Below, piece by piece: positions 13,501 to 22,300 of a stretch of DNA of 64,000 nt (positions are counted from its first letter, which is position 1; every line of letters starts with the position of its first letter). The DNA is from Biomphalaria glabrata (taxonomy: Eukaryota > Mollusca > Gastropoda > Planorbidae), in contig NC_074717.1 of the NCBI RefSeq assembly GCF_947242115.1, positions 41,436,701 through 41,500,700 of the forward strand, in the 5' to 3' direction. Made by a program: the position numbers and the translations under genes. Below the pieces are notes generated by a model. It ran no database searches and was not told where the DNA came from. It worked only from the letters and a program-made list of their open reading frames with translations.

Positions 13501-14320
13501 AAACTGCATAAAAAATCGTTTTCTTTTAAAATAATAATTAATATAGATCGAGATCTAGCTACATTTGTAAAAGAAATTTTTATTTGTAGTTGGCAGCTTT
13601 TGAAATGATCTCCCCTCCTTCTGGGCAATAATCTAGCTAAGTTGTTGATCAAGTCTTGAGTCTTGACAACAAAAGAATGTCATGAGACTGACTCGGAGTA
13701 TGCTAATCTACAGGATTACCTATAATCCATATTATAATATAATATATAAGAGTAAGTCTAACTAGATACAGTTGACTATATCTATATAAGTATATAGAAT
13801 TATAGACGATTAGTGACACTGATGAGGGGCTTTGGGCCTTGGCTTAGGGCAGGGGGGAGCAAGTGGGATGATTATGATTTTTTTGAAGGGGCAAATCAAA
13901 ATGTAACGTTTAAAAAATTATGTCTAAAGAAATATAATAACGAGTCATGATCATCAAAAACAATGCTGCATCTAGATCTATCAAAAATATTTAGATCTAA
14001 ATCTTAAATAACAATAACAAAGACAGTGAGTTTGACAGTGACAGACAAAAGTGTGAAAGTGAAAGTGTCAGTCAACTCAAATCTCAAAGTCAAAGACTCA
14101 CAGAGTTTGAAAAAGTCGTGTCAAACTAGTCAAAGTGAAAATTAAAAAAATGTAAAGCAAATTTATGATAACCTGCTAAGCGCTTCGAAAAGGGTGGCAA
14201 GATTTGAATATCTGGATCTGGTGGCTTCCATCTATATCTAACAGGTAAAAGAGTATTATTTTTAGTTTTCAAAATTGTTTGTACACACAGTCTACTATTT
14301 AGTGTCATGCAAGTCGCCAT
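650..14320 (-). CDS. MRPL38: Mitochondrial large-subunit ribosomal protein mL38 (8 exons)
   Basis: Structural protein of the large mitoribosomal subunit with a PEBP-like (phosphatidylethanolamine-binding-protein fold) core. Exons on the minus strand, in transcript order: 14320-14173, 10821-10669, 10174-9966, 8109-7991, 6155-5997, 3792-3656, 2314-2227, 866-650. Every junction has GT/AG and phases match (1,1,0,2,2,1,2), giving 1230 nt or 409 residues plus TGA; the human protein is 380. Segments recalled from the vertebrate protein line up in order: the IDIGL-like INIGL in exon 2, [14 protein letters not shown] in exon 3, [12 protein letters not shown] in exon 4, GNIPG and FILFKQ in exon 5, [12 protein letters not shown] in exon 6, [12 protein letters not shown] in exon 7, YLDNYR in exon 8. 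The start gives a basic, hydroxylated leader ([12 protein letters not shown]) typical of mitochondrial import. Exon 1 is the least certain because its support is phase and leader character only. Introns carry most of the repeats listed below. Confidence 0.93.
1713..1766. repeat. Two-copy ~27-bp tandem repeat
   Basis: Two adjacent copies of a unit containing TCCACAAAACTCTT and ending CCCCAG lie in the last MRPL38 intron. A few bases on, at about 1781-1790, CGGCCCTG resembles a hAT terminus read in reverse, but no partner end was found. Confidence 0.4.
1900..2085 (+). mobile_element. Degenerate tRNA-derived SINE (same family as 3200-3432)
   Basis: Shares the layout of the copy at 3200-3432: a GTGGCTAAGAGG A-box-like head, the phrase CCCAGATACCC, CTGGTCCATA, then GAGCATGTTATAAGCATGAAAG and a closing CGCTATACAAAAGC. 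It is more diverged than that copy, suggesting an older insertion in the last MRPL38 intron. Confidence 0.55.
3200..3432 (+). mobile_element. tRNA-derived SINE
   Basis: The head reads like a tRNA: an A box within GTGGTCGAGAGGCTAAG (about 3211) and a B-box-like GGTTTGACACCC (about 3269), followed by an unrelated body and a tail GCGCTATATAAAAGC with short ATAATAATAA repeats. It lies in the MRPL38 intron between exons 6 and 7, antisense to the gene. Confidence 0.65.
4311..4417. repeat. ~52-bp tandem duplication
   Basis: Two adjacent, slightly diverged copies of a unit beginning CTGCACAACA, containing CAACCAACT and AGAACTTG, and ending CTCTAAATAA. It sits directly left of the TIR element at 4431-5549. 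Confidence 0.6.
4431..5549. mobile_element. Non-autonomous TIR DNA transposon (hAT-like), 1.1 kb
   Basis: The ends are inverted copies of CAGACCTGCCTACC. Just inside are repeated subterminal motifs, AAATGCGTAACG and AATGCGTATTT, in opposite orientation at the two ends (4456-4515 and 5445-5537). A CAG start and subterminal repeats are typical of hAT elements. The flanking 8-mers (ccttataa left, ctataata right) do not match cleanly, so the target duplication is unresolved. There is no transposase frame; the interior is rich in AGATCTAGA motifs and contains an AT microsatellite. It lies in the MRPL38 intron between exons 5 and 6. Confidence 0.7.
4532..4565. repeat. (AT)n microsatellite
   Basis: About 17 AT dinucleotides inside the hAT-like element. 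Confidence 0.9.
6298..6436. repeat. Left copy of a ~139-bp direct repeat flanking a LINE fragment
   Basis: Begins GTTGTCAGAAACTATCACCC and ends ATGAGAGGAGACT. The second copy is at 7054-7195. The two differ by a T/C change and by the interruption pattern of an A-run. The 617 bp between the copies is LINE sequence. Confidence 0.9.
6437..7053 (-). mobile_element. 5'-truncated LINE fragment: RNase H and C-terminal CCHC-like domain (I/Nimb-like)
   Basis: Read on the minus strand, an open frame of about 200 residues begins within RNase H ([17 protein letters not shown]) and continues to a zinc-binding pattern [19 protein letters not shown], the usual C-terminus of I/Nimb- and R1-type LINEs that carry RNase H. 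The 3' tail on the minus strand is a short (ATG)n run, read as CATCATCAT at 6437-6454. The frame is intact over the fragment, so it is fairly young. It lies in an MRPL38 intron in the same orientation as the gene. Confidence 0.85.
7054..7195. repeat. Right copy of the ~139-bp direct repeat
   Basis: Near-identical to 6298-6436; it starts immediately where LINE similarity stops and ends with the same GAGAGGAGACT. Confidence 0.9.
7385..7615 (-). mobile_element. LINE C-terminal remnant
   Basis: The minus-strand frame reads [17 protein letters not shown], then [13 protein letters not shown] and [10 protein letters not shown]. This is the CxxC/HxxxC-type C-terminal stretch seen after RNase H in I-group LINEs, here without RT. 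It is only 190 bp from the right 139-bp repeat but differs in sequence from the LINE at 6437-7053, so it is a separate family or subfamily. Confidence 0.65.
8760..8960 (-). mobile_element. Degenerate RTE-like LINE reverse-transcriptase fragment
   Basis: On the minus strand [14 protein letters not shown], then [18 protein letters not shown] and SSGV*QGC, correspond to the RT stretch GCPPxLLxLIxSFH...GTVxFNGASS...SGVKQGC of RTE-type elements; the star is an internal stop. The same domain appears at 15303-15692. Confidence 0.6.
9315..9745 (-). mobile_element. SINE-A copy (tRNA-derived) carrying a nested SINE-B
   Basis: On the minus strand the tRNA-like head reads GTGGCTGAGTGGTTAAGCGC (A box) and then GGTTC with a diverged B box; the body has the family landmarks TGAGTCCACCCAACTC and GGTACCTGAC, and the end has CTGCCCTATAGGCCGCATGG. 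Similarity is interrupted at about 9405-9575 by SINE-B. Other copies are at 10295, 22190, 37825, 51525 and 63838. Confidence 0.75.
9402..9578 (+). mobile_element. SINE-B copy nested in SINE-A
   Basis: A second tRNA-like head, GGCTGCCTGGTCACAGG followed by TTTGCGCGCTGGACTG and a B box GGGTTGCAACCCTG, then CACTCCCATCCCC. A relative lies at 50846-50990. It splits SINE-A, so it inserted later. Confidence 0.65.
10295..10503 (-). mobile_element. SINE-A copy
   Basis: On the minus strand GCTGAGTGGTAAAGCGCTTGG (A box, 10480s) and GGGTTTGAATCC (B box) are followed by the body landmarks GTCCACACAG and GGTACCTGACATTAG, then GTGGGCCACAGAAAC. It lies in the MRPL38 intron between exons 2 and 3. Confidence 0.75.
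10965..11430. repeat. Degenerate TTGGTTGTGG-type minisatellite
   Basis: Roughly 460 bp of variable units built from TTGGTTG, GGATGG and TGTGGTTG words. Opposite-strand frames rich in Q, P, T and S here are a by-product of the repeat, not a gene. Confidence 0.85.
12240..12665 (+). pseudogene. Merlin (ISXO2/IS1016-like) transposase remnant
   Basis: Plus-strand translations in shifting frames give [11 protein letters not shown] (12450s) and then [30 protein letters not shown] (about 12518-12595), continuing one frame over as [14 protein letters not shown]. The VEIDE(T/S)...KY-RG...WVFGG pattern is the hallmark of the DDE-type ISXO2-like transposases of Merlin elements. At least one in-frame stop and one frameshift are present, so it is dead. 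No TIRs were found. It lies in MRPL38 intron 1. Confidence 0.75.
12796..12873 (+). mobile_element. 3' tail of the CR1/L2-group LINE
   Basis: CATGCATGACTAGATTGA, ACATCTTCTTTTTTAAGTAA and CTATAAGATTAGAAG match the 3' end of the LINE at 31925-32860 (ATGCATGACTAAATGCATGA ... AAGTAACGTCTGTATTATAT). Only the tail was inserted. Confidence 0.7.
13205..13405. repeat. Three ~73-bp tandem units with TAGATCTA motifs
   Basis: The unit contains CTAGATCTAAAACAATTACT, CTGCATAT and TTTAGCCCTAAAAATATAT; three diverged copies follow one another. It lies in MRPL38 intron 1. Confidence 0.7.
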
Positions 14321-14870
14321 GTTTACTAATATTTCTACCAGGTTTATTTAATTTGTTGCCAAATTAATGATTGAAGAAAGGAATAAAAACAAATAGCATT
14401 TTCTTAGAAATGAAAATTCTTTTCAAAAGTAGAGTATATATCTCGATCTAATAACAATTTTAATAACTCTTTCTGATCATTTCTTTTATTTTTGAATATA
14501 AAAAGATACTAAATCTAGACCTATATCAATGTCGAAAGTAAATTTATGGCAATGGAAAAACAAAAATAGGCAATAGATCTAGATTGGAGATCATTTATCT
14601 TTGCAAAGTTTTATTAAACTTTTTATCTGGAGATCTAGATATAGACTGCCTATATATAATTGTTTAGGCTAGCACTATTTAGACTAGGCCTACTATTTGA
14701 TCTCTAGATTCTAGATCTATGAAAGGTCGCTTCTTTAGTTTAAGCTTTTAGTAAATAAATCTAGTAAACCTAGAGATCTAGATCTGGTCAAACAATGATC
14801 TAGACCTGAACTATTAATAAATAAGATAAAATGATAAATCTAAATAAAAAAACTAGATCTATAGTAATAA
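14321..14870. other. 5' flank of MRPL38, TAGATCT-rich
   Basis: AT-rich sequence directly upstream of the MRPL38 start, with many AGATCTAGAT words. It probably contains the MRPL38 promoter and perhaps that of the divergent TCAIM gene, but no TATA box, initiator or first TCAIM exon could be supported. Confidence 0.3.
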
Positions 14871-15130
14871 AATTCTAGAATACTCTGAAAGACACAAAGA
14901 TAAAGGCACATTCCTCGTCCCATATGCTAGGACAAATTTGTACAAATACTCCTTCTTCCCTAGTGCTATTAGAGCATGGAATGGGTTGCCTGAGCTAGCC
15001 AGGAAAACCAGTGACTTGGCAGAATTTAAGTCATTGGTTAATATGCATGACTAAATGCATGACGCGTAGGACGTAATCATCTTCTTTTTTGAAGTAACGT
15101 CTGTATTATATAAGATAAGAAGATAAGATA
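14871..15130 (+). mobile_element. 5'-truncated CR1/L2-group LINE, 3' end
   Basis: Almost identical to 32605-32855: it begins ATACTCTGAAAGACACAAAG, encodes the last ~60 residues (GTFLVPYARTNLYKYSFF ... LVNMHD) and ends in the TATATAAGATAAGAAGATAAG tail. The high identity indicates recent insertion or exchange. Confidence 0.9.
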
Positions 15131-15302
15131 GCTGGCTGGTAGTCTATGACTATAACTATAGAGTATAGAGTCTATATAATTATTATAATATTATTATATA
15201 ATACTAGATTACTAGACTATATATATCTATATAGTACATATTATAGTATATACTATACTATATAGACATTTTAGTATATACTTATATAGTATATATATAT
15301 AA

Positions 15303-15875
15303 TAGTTTTAAGCCATATTCTTTACAGGCCTGAGAGAAGCTCGACATTAGTGACTGAAGTTCCTCTTGTGTGTGCGCCACTACCGCTGCATCATCCGCTA
15401 ATAACATATGTCTTACGAGGGTGGTTCTGATTTTAGTTTTGGCCCTCAGTCTGGCAATATTTAGGAGTTTGCCCTCAAATCTGGAATGAAGATAGATGCC
15501 TTCGGTGAATTTGTCAAACACGTTGTGGATTAGCAGTAAAAATAGTATTCCAAAGAGGGCCAGGATACATCCTTGTTTAACTCCGCTGTTTATACTTAAA
15601 CTTTCGGAGCTGGCACCGTTGAATTGCACTGTACCCATCATATTTTAGCGGAAAGATACAATTAGATTTAGTAGCCTGGGTGGACAGCCTATTATCTGTA
15701 AAGAATATGGCTTAACTATTAGCGTGAAGAAAACAAATGTTATGGGACCACCTGCTACAGCACCACCCTCCATCCTCATAGACGATAACAAGCTGGATGC
15801 TGTAAATGAATTCTGCTATGTGGGATCCACAATTCAAGATGACCTGTCTCTAAAAGAGGAGATAAAAAGGGGAAT
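15303..15875. mobile_element. RTE-like LINE RT fragment split into two opposed pieces
   Basis: Bases 15303-15692 read on the minus strand as RT: GCPPRLLNLIVSFR, MMGTVQFNGASSE, SGVKQGCILA, then LLADDAAVVAHTQEELQS (catalytic ADD) and SQACKEYGL. Bases 15697-15875 continue on the plus strand: CKEYGLTISVKKTNVMG, then AVNEFCYVGSTIQDDLSL. The two pieces share an 18-bp inverted overlap, TAAGCCATATTCTTTACA at 15309-15326 and its complement at 15697-15714, coding the same CKEYGL residues. The second piece stops before the usual element end. AT microsatellites border the locus. Confidence 0.85.
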
Positions 15876-16109
15876 ATATATATATATTGATAGATACAAT
15901 GAGAATGATGGAAATAATGATGAATAGAATAATAATACAACTAGGTGTTCAATCAAAAATCACAAATACAGTGTTTACTGCTAGAATTCAAAAATCCATT
16001 TCCAAATAGCACAATGCTATGTGTCACAATATATATAAAATTATGCAACTTGCTAATAATGCTAGAAACTTGTCAACTTGGTTTCGTATATAGACTAAGT
16101 CTAAGACTG

Positions 16110-17400
16110 CTTTATTGATCCTTACTGAAATTTGTTGTGATTACAAGGACTCTTTTCTCATATAAAGACAACACAACAGAAAAATACACATAAATACAAC
16201 AGACACAACATAAAGAGTTCATTCAGCGACTACACCCAGGTATCTTGGTGCTTTTCATGTTCCCTGATCAATGAGTGGCGGTGATAGAGTCTGAACGAGT
16301 GAGGTACGAACGAGTTCTTGTACCGCTCTGTTCTTGTTTTGATTGACAGCAGTCGCCCACTTCGCGACGACCTGACATAGTTCTGATGGAGCGGGTGGCC
16401 GTTGTCTTCCAAAATTTTTCAATTTTTCTTAGGCACTTTTGTTCAAAAAGTTCCTTTAAATGTGGTAATGTTGTGAGTGTAATTTTTTATGCTTTTTTTA
16501 TGATGTTTTCTAGACGTCACAATAGTTTAGGTGAGGCGTTGCCTTGCCAAATGTAAGTTATTCCGTATGTTAGCAGATTTTGTATAGTCGCGCCATAAAA
16601 AGTCTCAAGGATCTTCTTGTTTAGTTTAAAGCTATTGAGTTTGTATAGAAAAAAGAGTCGCTGGGCTGTTTTCTTTGTCAGAGTTCCAAGGTGGTCTTCC
16701 CATGAAAGCTTCCTGTTGATGAAAACGCCTAGATATTTATATATATATATATATATGCCTTTACTTGTTCTATAGATGTAGTGTTTATTTGCAGTTCACG
16801 TATAGTTTGTTTTTTCTTTCTGAAATCTATTATAAGTTCTTTAGTTTTTGTGGCATTCAGTTCTAGAAAGTTGTCGGGGCACCATTTTGTAAACTCTTCT
16901 ATCAAGCTTCGATACTGAGTTTCGTCTCCTGAAATAAGACCGACTATGGCAGTATCATCAGCGAATTTAATGAGTTTAACTGAGTCATAGATGCTTCCTA
17001 TGTCATTAGTGTAAAGAGTGTACAGTACAGGAGAAAGTACACAACCTTGTGGAGCACCTGTACATAGTACTCGAGTTGACGATTTGGTGTTGTTGACTTT
17101 AACATACTGGAGGCGTTGGGTTAAAAAGTTTAGAACCCATGCTTGTACGTAAGGACTTACATTTCAGTTACTCAGTTTGTTTATCATTTGATGTGGCTGT
17201 ATGGTATTGAAAGCCAAGGAGAAATTTACGAAGAGGACTCGTGCATATGTTTTGGGTATATTGAGATGCTTATTAAATAAAGCTGGTCCAAAAGCAATAG
17301 AATGGCATCCTCAGTTCCTCTAGCTGCTTTATATGCAAATTGATGAGGGTCTAGGCTGTTATTGACTTTTGCTACAAGTTGTTTTTTAAAAGCATATATT
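16110..17400 (-). mobile_element. CR1/Rex1-like LINE, RT to 3' tail, degenerate
   Basis: Minus-strand reading gives, in order, LDPHQFAYKAARGTEDAILL, then GAPQGCVLSPVLYTLYTND, KLIKFADDTAIVGLISGDE (catalytic FADD), WCPDNFLELNATKTKELIID, KYLGVFINRKLSWEDHLG, and finally ERYKNSFVPHSFRLYH with a stop at about 16230. These are RT blocks and C-terminus of a Rex1-like member of the CR1 group. Several stops and shifts and an internal AT run (16737-16757) break it. The 3' end has TCAGTAAGGATCAATAAAGC and a repeated AGTCTTAGTC tail; the same tail is at 35345-35418. Confidence 0.8.
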
Positions 17401-17984
17401 TTTCCATATTTTTTAACTATAGATTAATATGGTTTCCCAATGTGATTGGTATAATTAGGAACAAAACTAAAAATTATAAGCCTTTAAAAATAGATCCAAG
17501 CTATACCATATGATCATTGCTAATAGACTTGTAAACTAAATCTTTTTTTTTTCTAGTCACTAGCTCATTTTAGGTGTCTTAACTGCTCAATCCTAGTTTC
17601 TAGAAGACTACAGAATCAGAACCAGATAGTTTCTAAATATAGAGCCTAGAACTTACTTCAAACTAAATGTGGACTTCCATCACTAAATTCCTGTTTTGTG
17701 AACTAGATCTAGTTCTATTAGAGTTTACTAGAGATAAAAAAAATTTTCGTTTATGATTTAATAAATAATGTATAGATCTAGATCTAGTGCTATACAGTTT
17801 TTCAGGTAGGCCTTTCTAATATTTACAGATAGTATGTTATTTAAAGTTTAATATATATAGGCCTATATACATATAATAGATATGATTGTAGAATTAATAT
17901 ATATATATATATAATACATATTTAACATATAGACCTATCGCTCACTTCTCTCTCAAAAGACAATAAATGCTCCCAGATGAGTCA

Positions 17985-18145
17985 AAGGTTTTTGTTTTGT
18001 CTTGAGACGGACAGAATCTGTAGTGACTGATCAAGCCTAGCTATTCTGGATCTGCAGAGTTTGCCACAGTTTGTGCATGTATATGCATCTGTTTTAGGGC
18101 TAGCTGATAGGGCAGTTTTCTTTTTCTTTCTCTTGACTAAGGCAG
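17985..18145 (-). mobile_element. LINE C-terminal zinc-finger remnant
   Basis: Minus strand: KRKKKKTALSAS, then DAYTCTNCGKLCRSRIARLDQ. The CxxCGKxCRSRIxL pattern matches the terminal finger of the LINE at 63225-63690 (CPGCGKICRSQLGLRNH). Confidence 0.6.
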
Positions 18146-18721
18146 TTTCATTTTTGTAGAAAATGTCATGTCATATTATTCAAAATTGTCATTCTTATGA
18201 AATTATTTGTAAAAGCATTTGAAGTTATGTCATCTATATTACAGCTTATAAATATATCCTATGCTGTTTTCTTCCATAATTCTTTTCTTTAAATTTATAT
18301 CTTTTAAGACTCGCTGTATTGTTTGGCTGGTTTGTCACCTGATCTGTTCCTCTTCACTCTCAGCTTTTTCAAGATGATCTATAAAAAACTGACCAAGTCT
18401 TCCTCTCTCACACAGTGGGAAGAAAATGTGCTGACCAGAGCTACACATGGCCATAGTTTTTCTACAAACTCTGGTCAGCAATTTTTCTTAACTGACCCGC
18501 TAAAAATTGCACCACTATGTATTATTAAAAAATAAATAATTTGGAGATATAAAAACATCTCTCTATATAATTCTCTTCATGGCTCAAGAGACACCAAGTA
18601 ATGGAAAGATCTATAGATCTTTTATTTCTGCAAGTCGGACGGACTAGAGTTACACCTTGTAATTTTAGAGGCGAAAAGAGAGGGGGGGGGGAACAAGTAG
18701 TATTCACCCGTCACTAAATAG

Positions 18722-19125
18722 CAGGGCTGGGCTTAACCAACAGATTTCGCGGGGCTCAGTTTGTGTTAGGATACGGATAATAAGTGAAAATTAAGAGTTT
18801 GTATTGGAAAATATATTCACCTTTGCATTTTATTCATTCTTTACTACGCACAGAATTACTACATGAACCTTGCGTGTAGTGAAGTCATACAGTATATCAT
18901 AAGAATTCTGTTTTCTAAAGATTTTAATAATTTCCAGATATTTCCAGGACTTTTTCGGACCTTTTGCAATTTCAGGAGATTTCCAGGAGCTCCTGGTTAA
19001 TTGACAGGAGGCAGTGGGAAATCTGTTATAAGTTATAAAAAGGTTTAATTTAATAATTTATACACCTAGAATTAGTGCGGGCCCACTGTGGTCGTATAGA
19101 TTGCAGTGGCCTAAGGCCAGCCCTG
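18722..19125. mobile_element. hAT-type MITE, 404 bp
   Basis: The ends are inverted: CAGGGCTGGGCTTA on the left and, on the complementary strand at the right, CAGGGCTGGCCTTAGGCCA. The flanking 8-mers are ctaaatag and caaaatag (7 of 8 match), as expected of an 8-bp hAT target duplication. It has no coding capacity. It ends about 235 bp before the first resolved TCAIM exon. Confidence 0.75.
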
Positions 19126-19360
19126 CAAAATAGTGCCGTATGCTACGCTGCCGATCAACTAGTTATTAATTATTTTGCTAAATGAAAAAAAAAAACAATA
19201 TTACTTGCTTCTGCAGGTAAAATATCTCAAAATTGCCAATATATGGAGATTCCAAAACAATTGATTGAGTGACTAGCTCAATAGTGATGTTAATTCATTT
19301 ATATGCTATTTTTATGGCCAAGTAAAGTTGACTTTTTAAACAAATCTTTCTTTCCGACAG

Positions 19361-22300
19361 ATGCCACAAGTGCCAACAAGTACTGGTTTCAATTGTTGGA
19401 TTAAACAGACAATGTCTTCTACCGCAGCCTGTGAGGAGATTCACAATCCAGGACGCTTCAACAGCTCTACGGCCTTTCTTTTTCATAGTCCACCCTGACC
19501 TTTTTGGTCAATACCCAACTGAAAGGGTATTATTTGAACAAAAAACTTGTGTTTGAATATTACTTTTTTTTTATATAAACGCCTACCTTTTTCATTTTAA
19601 CAACTTCAGAAATATAATGTTTATTTTTACCTTTACCTATCCCGTGGTCTATTGGACCATTGGGGCACCATGCAAGATTTGTCAACCGTCTTTCTCCATT
19701 CCTCTCTGTCATTTGCCTTAGTTAGAACCTCTTTCAATGGCAGGCCCGTCCATTCTTTTATGTTGTCTTCCCATCACTTTTTCTGTCTGCCGCTTCTTCT
19801 TTTTCCTAGTACTATTCCCTGAAGGAAGGTTTTTGCAAGCCCCGAAGACCTTATAATATAGCCATAGAGTTTCAGCTATAACATTTGTTACTTTTTTTTT
19901 TATTATTAATAGAGATGAAAAAAAAAATATCCTACGATGAATACGATAATATTCAGCATTCTTTGTAATGTGTTGCTATCAGCAATTGTTTGCATCATTC
20001 TATTCTACAATATGATACAAGATTGAAATATTATATTTAAACATTTGCTGTCATAAGACATAGGGTGTAATGCTATTTCCAAATAATCTCCCACTTCTAT
20101 TGCACACTGCATTTAGTCTGCACAAAAATTTCTAAAACAGTCTATGATTCACTGCTTTATATGTTGATAAAACTTTTTTTTTTACCAATATTATTTTTTT
20201 GTCTTTTAGGCTGTAAATGAAAATTCCTTGAAAGTGCTGAATGAATATCTTGCTACTCATTCCAGTGTGAGCAAATATGAAAGCAAGGAAATCATTTTCT
20301 TCATTCGCTCTCAGGGTAACATACAAGGTAAGCCATTAGGTCTTTGGAGAGGAAAGGAAAGGGTGCATTGTTTGGATTCCTACAAAAACTATTTGGCACT
20401 GGGCCTGGGCATTAGCCATGACTGGAATAATGTCGCCCACACATCAGTTCCCCCCTCTCCATGCAGCTGATGTATCCAAAGGATAAGGCGTCGCAGGTTC
20501 TGCAAACTTCCTTAGGGTCGCCAGCTCCTGATTTTTCCTCAGGGTTGACTCCCAAAGCATTTCCCATGATTGGGTATAGCTGCAAGGCAACAGAGGTTTG
20601 AATTCAGAGTTTTCTTTCTCCTAGGTGGGTAGCCAGCGATGGCTAATGAGCCCCTCCTTCCTGAAGCTTACTGGTTAAACAGGAAAGATCACAAAACAGC
20701 AATTCTATAGACTACTTATGTCAAATTTCATTATGTTTGTCAGTGGAATACTCATTTTCATTAGAGTCTGACTCCTCAGATATTGTTCTAGTAATACAAA
20801 TTGGCAGACATGATCCTTGAAATGCGATATTCAATTTCTCAAATGTCAGCCTTTAGAAAACATGCCAAGAGGCTATCACAAACCAAACAAGCTCATCAAA
20901 CCTCTTTATCAAACAAACTCAATACATCTCGAGCAACAATTAGCACACGAAAATTATAGATGTGTAAATAACATTCAAATTTGATTAGAGTAACACCATT
21001 TGTAAAATCGCTCAATTTAGAGACACTTCAGGACAGAAGAGTAAAAAAAGTAAAGTAGCATTAATACTTAAAACATGGAACCATAATTTACAAATAGAAA
21101 AACAAAACCTAATGAAATAGAAAGACACAAAGATAGAGACACATTTCTTATTCCATACGCTAGAACAAATTCGTACAAGTGCTGCTTCATGCCATTAGAG
21201 AATGGAATGGTTTGCCTGAATCAGCCAGGAAAACCAACAACTTAGCAGAGTTTAAGCCACTGATTAACATGCATGACTAGATTGACACATAAAACACATA
21301 GAATGTAATTATCTTCTCTTTTAAAGTAACATCTGTAATCTATAAGATAAAAAAAAATAATTCTAAAACATGAGCTCATAAAGGCTTTAAGTTATCTCAA
21401 TAACGATTCTTTGAAAATGACAATGTTGTGTGCATTAACTGAGCAAAAAGGAACAGGCTATAAAAGAAACGAAGTGTAAAAAAAAAAATACTTGTTAAGG
21501 CTTATCTTTAAAATAATAATAGCACATTGTCTTTGAGTCCAAAAATTAGAAAATTAATGCCGTATTTCATGTAATTACATAGAGACTAGATGGGAGCTAT
21601 TATACTAGTATATAAAATTTATATTAAATTTTGTGATTTCAGAAATTTGATATAGTTAATTAAATTATTATTATTTTTTTTTTTTCATTTATAAAAGCAA
21701 CAAAGATTCACATTTAGCAGAAATATAATTTGTAATGAGCTTTACATTCATTTTATTTAAATGCTCTTGTATTTCAGAGATGAAACAGATTAAGATAACA
21801 CTGACCACTACAAGACTCCACGAAACAGTGAAAGGAATCCTTGTGGCTTGTGGTCTGTCCATCAGTCACTTGCCGTCTGCGGCAGTCACGTGAGTGCTTT
21901 GTCTTTCTCTGTTTATTAAAACATTTTCAGTATTTTTAGCAGACTTCTAGCCACTAGGATGTCTAATTGATTGATTGGTCCAGGATGCTAATCTCATTGT
22001 CGGTAGGATTGAAGAGTAGGACTGATGAAGCTTAACGTCAACATCACTTTTAATTTTTACATCAACTCAGGTCCTTGCAGAAATAGACTTGACAGTATTT
22101 AATTCAATTAATTGATATCATTATAAAATCATCTCAATATGAAAAGGAAAGATTGTTCTAATGTACTAAAGAAAAGTAAGTAGAGTTTTTCTTTCAGACT
22201 ATTCAGTCTAAAGGGAAGATGTAATGGTCATCTGTTTCTGTGGCCCACTGTTAATGGTGGTATTATGCGTCAAGTATAATGGCCAACCACCTTAATTTTT

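Noticed and set aside
14409-14445. ATGAAAATTCTTTTC as TCAIM exon 1
   Set aside because: Available GT donors give phase 0 or 1, whereas the 19361 exon needs phase 2.
18431-18480. CTGACCAGAG...CTCTGGTCAG hairpin in TCAIM intron 1
   Set aside because: A 10-bp stem alone is weak evidence for an RNA gene or MITE; no flanking duplication or second copy.
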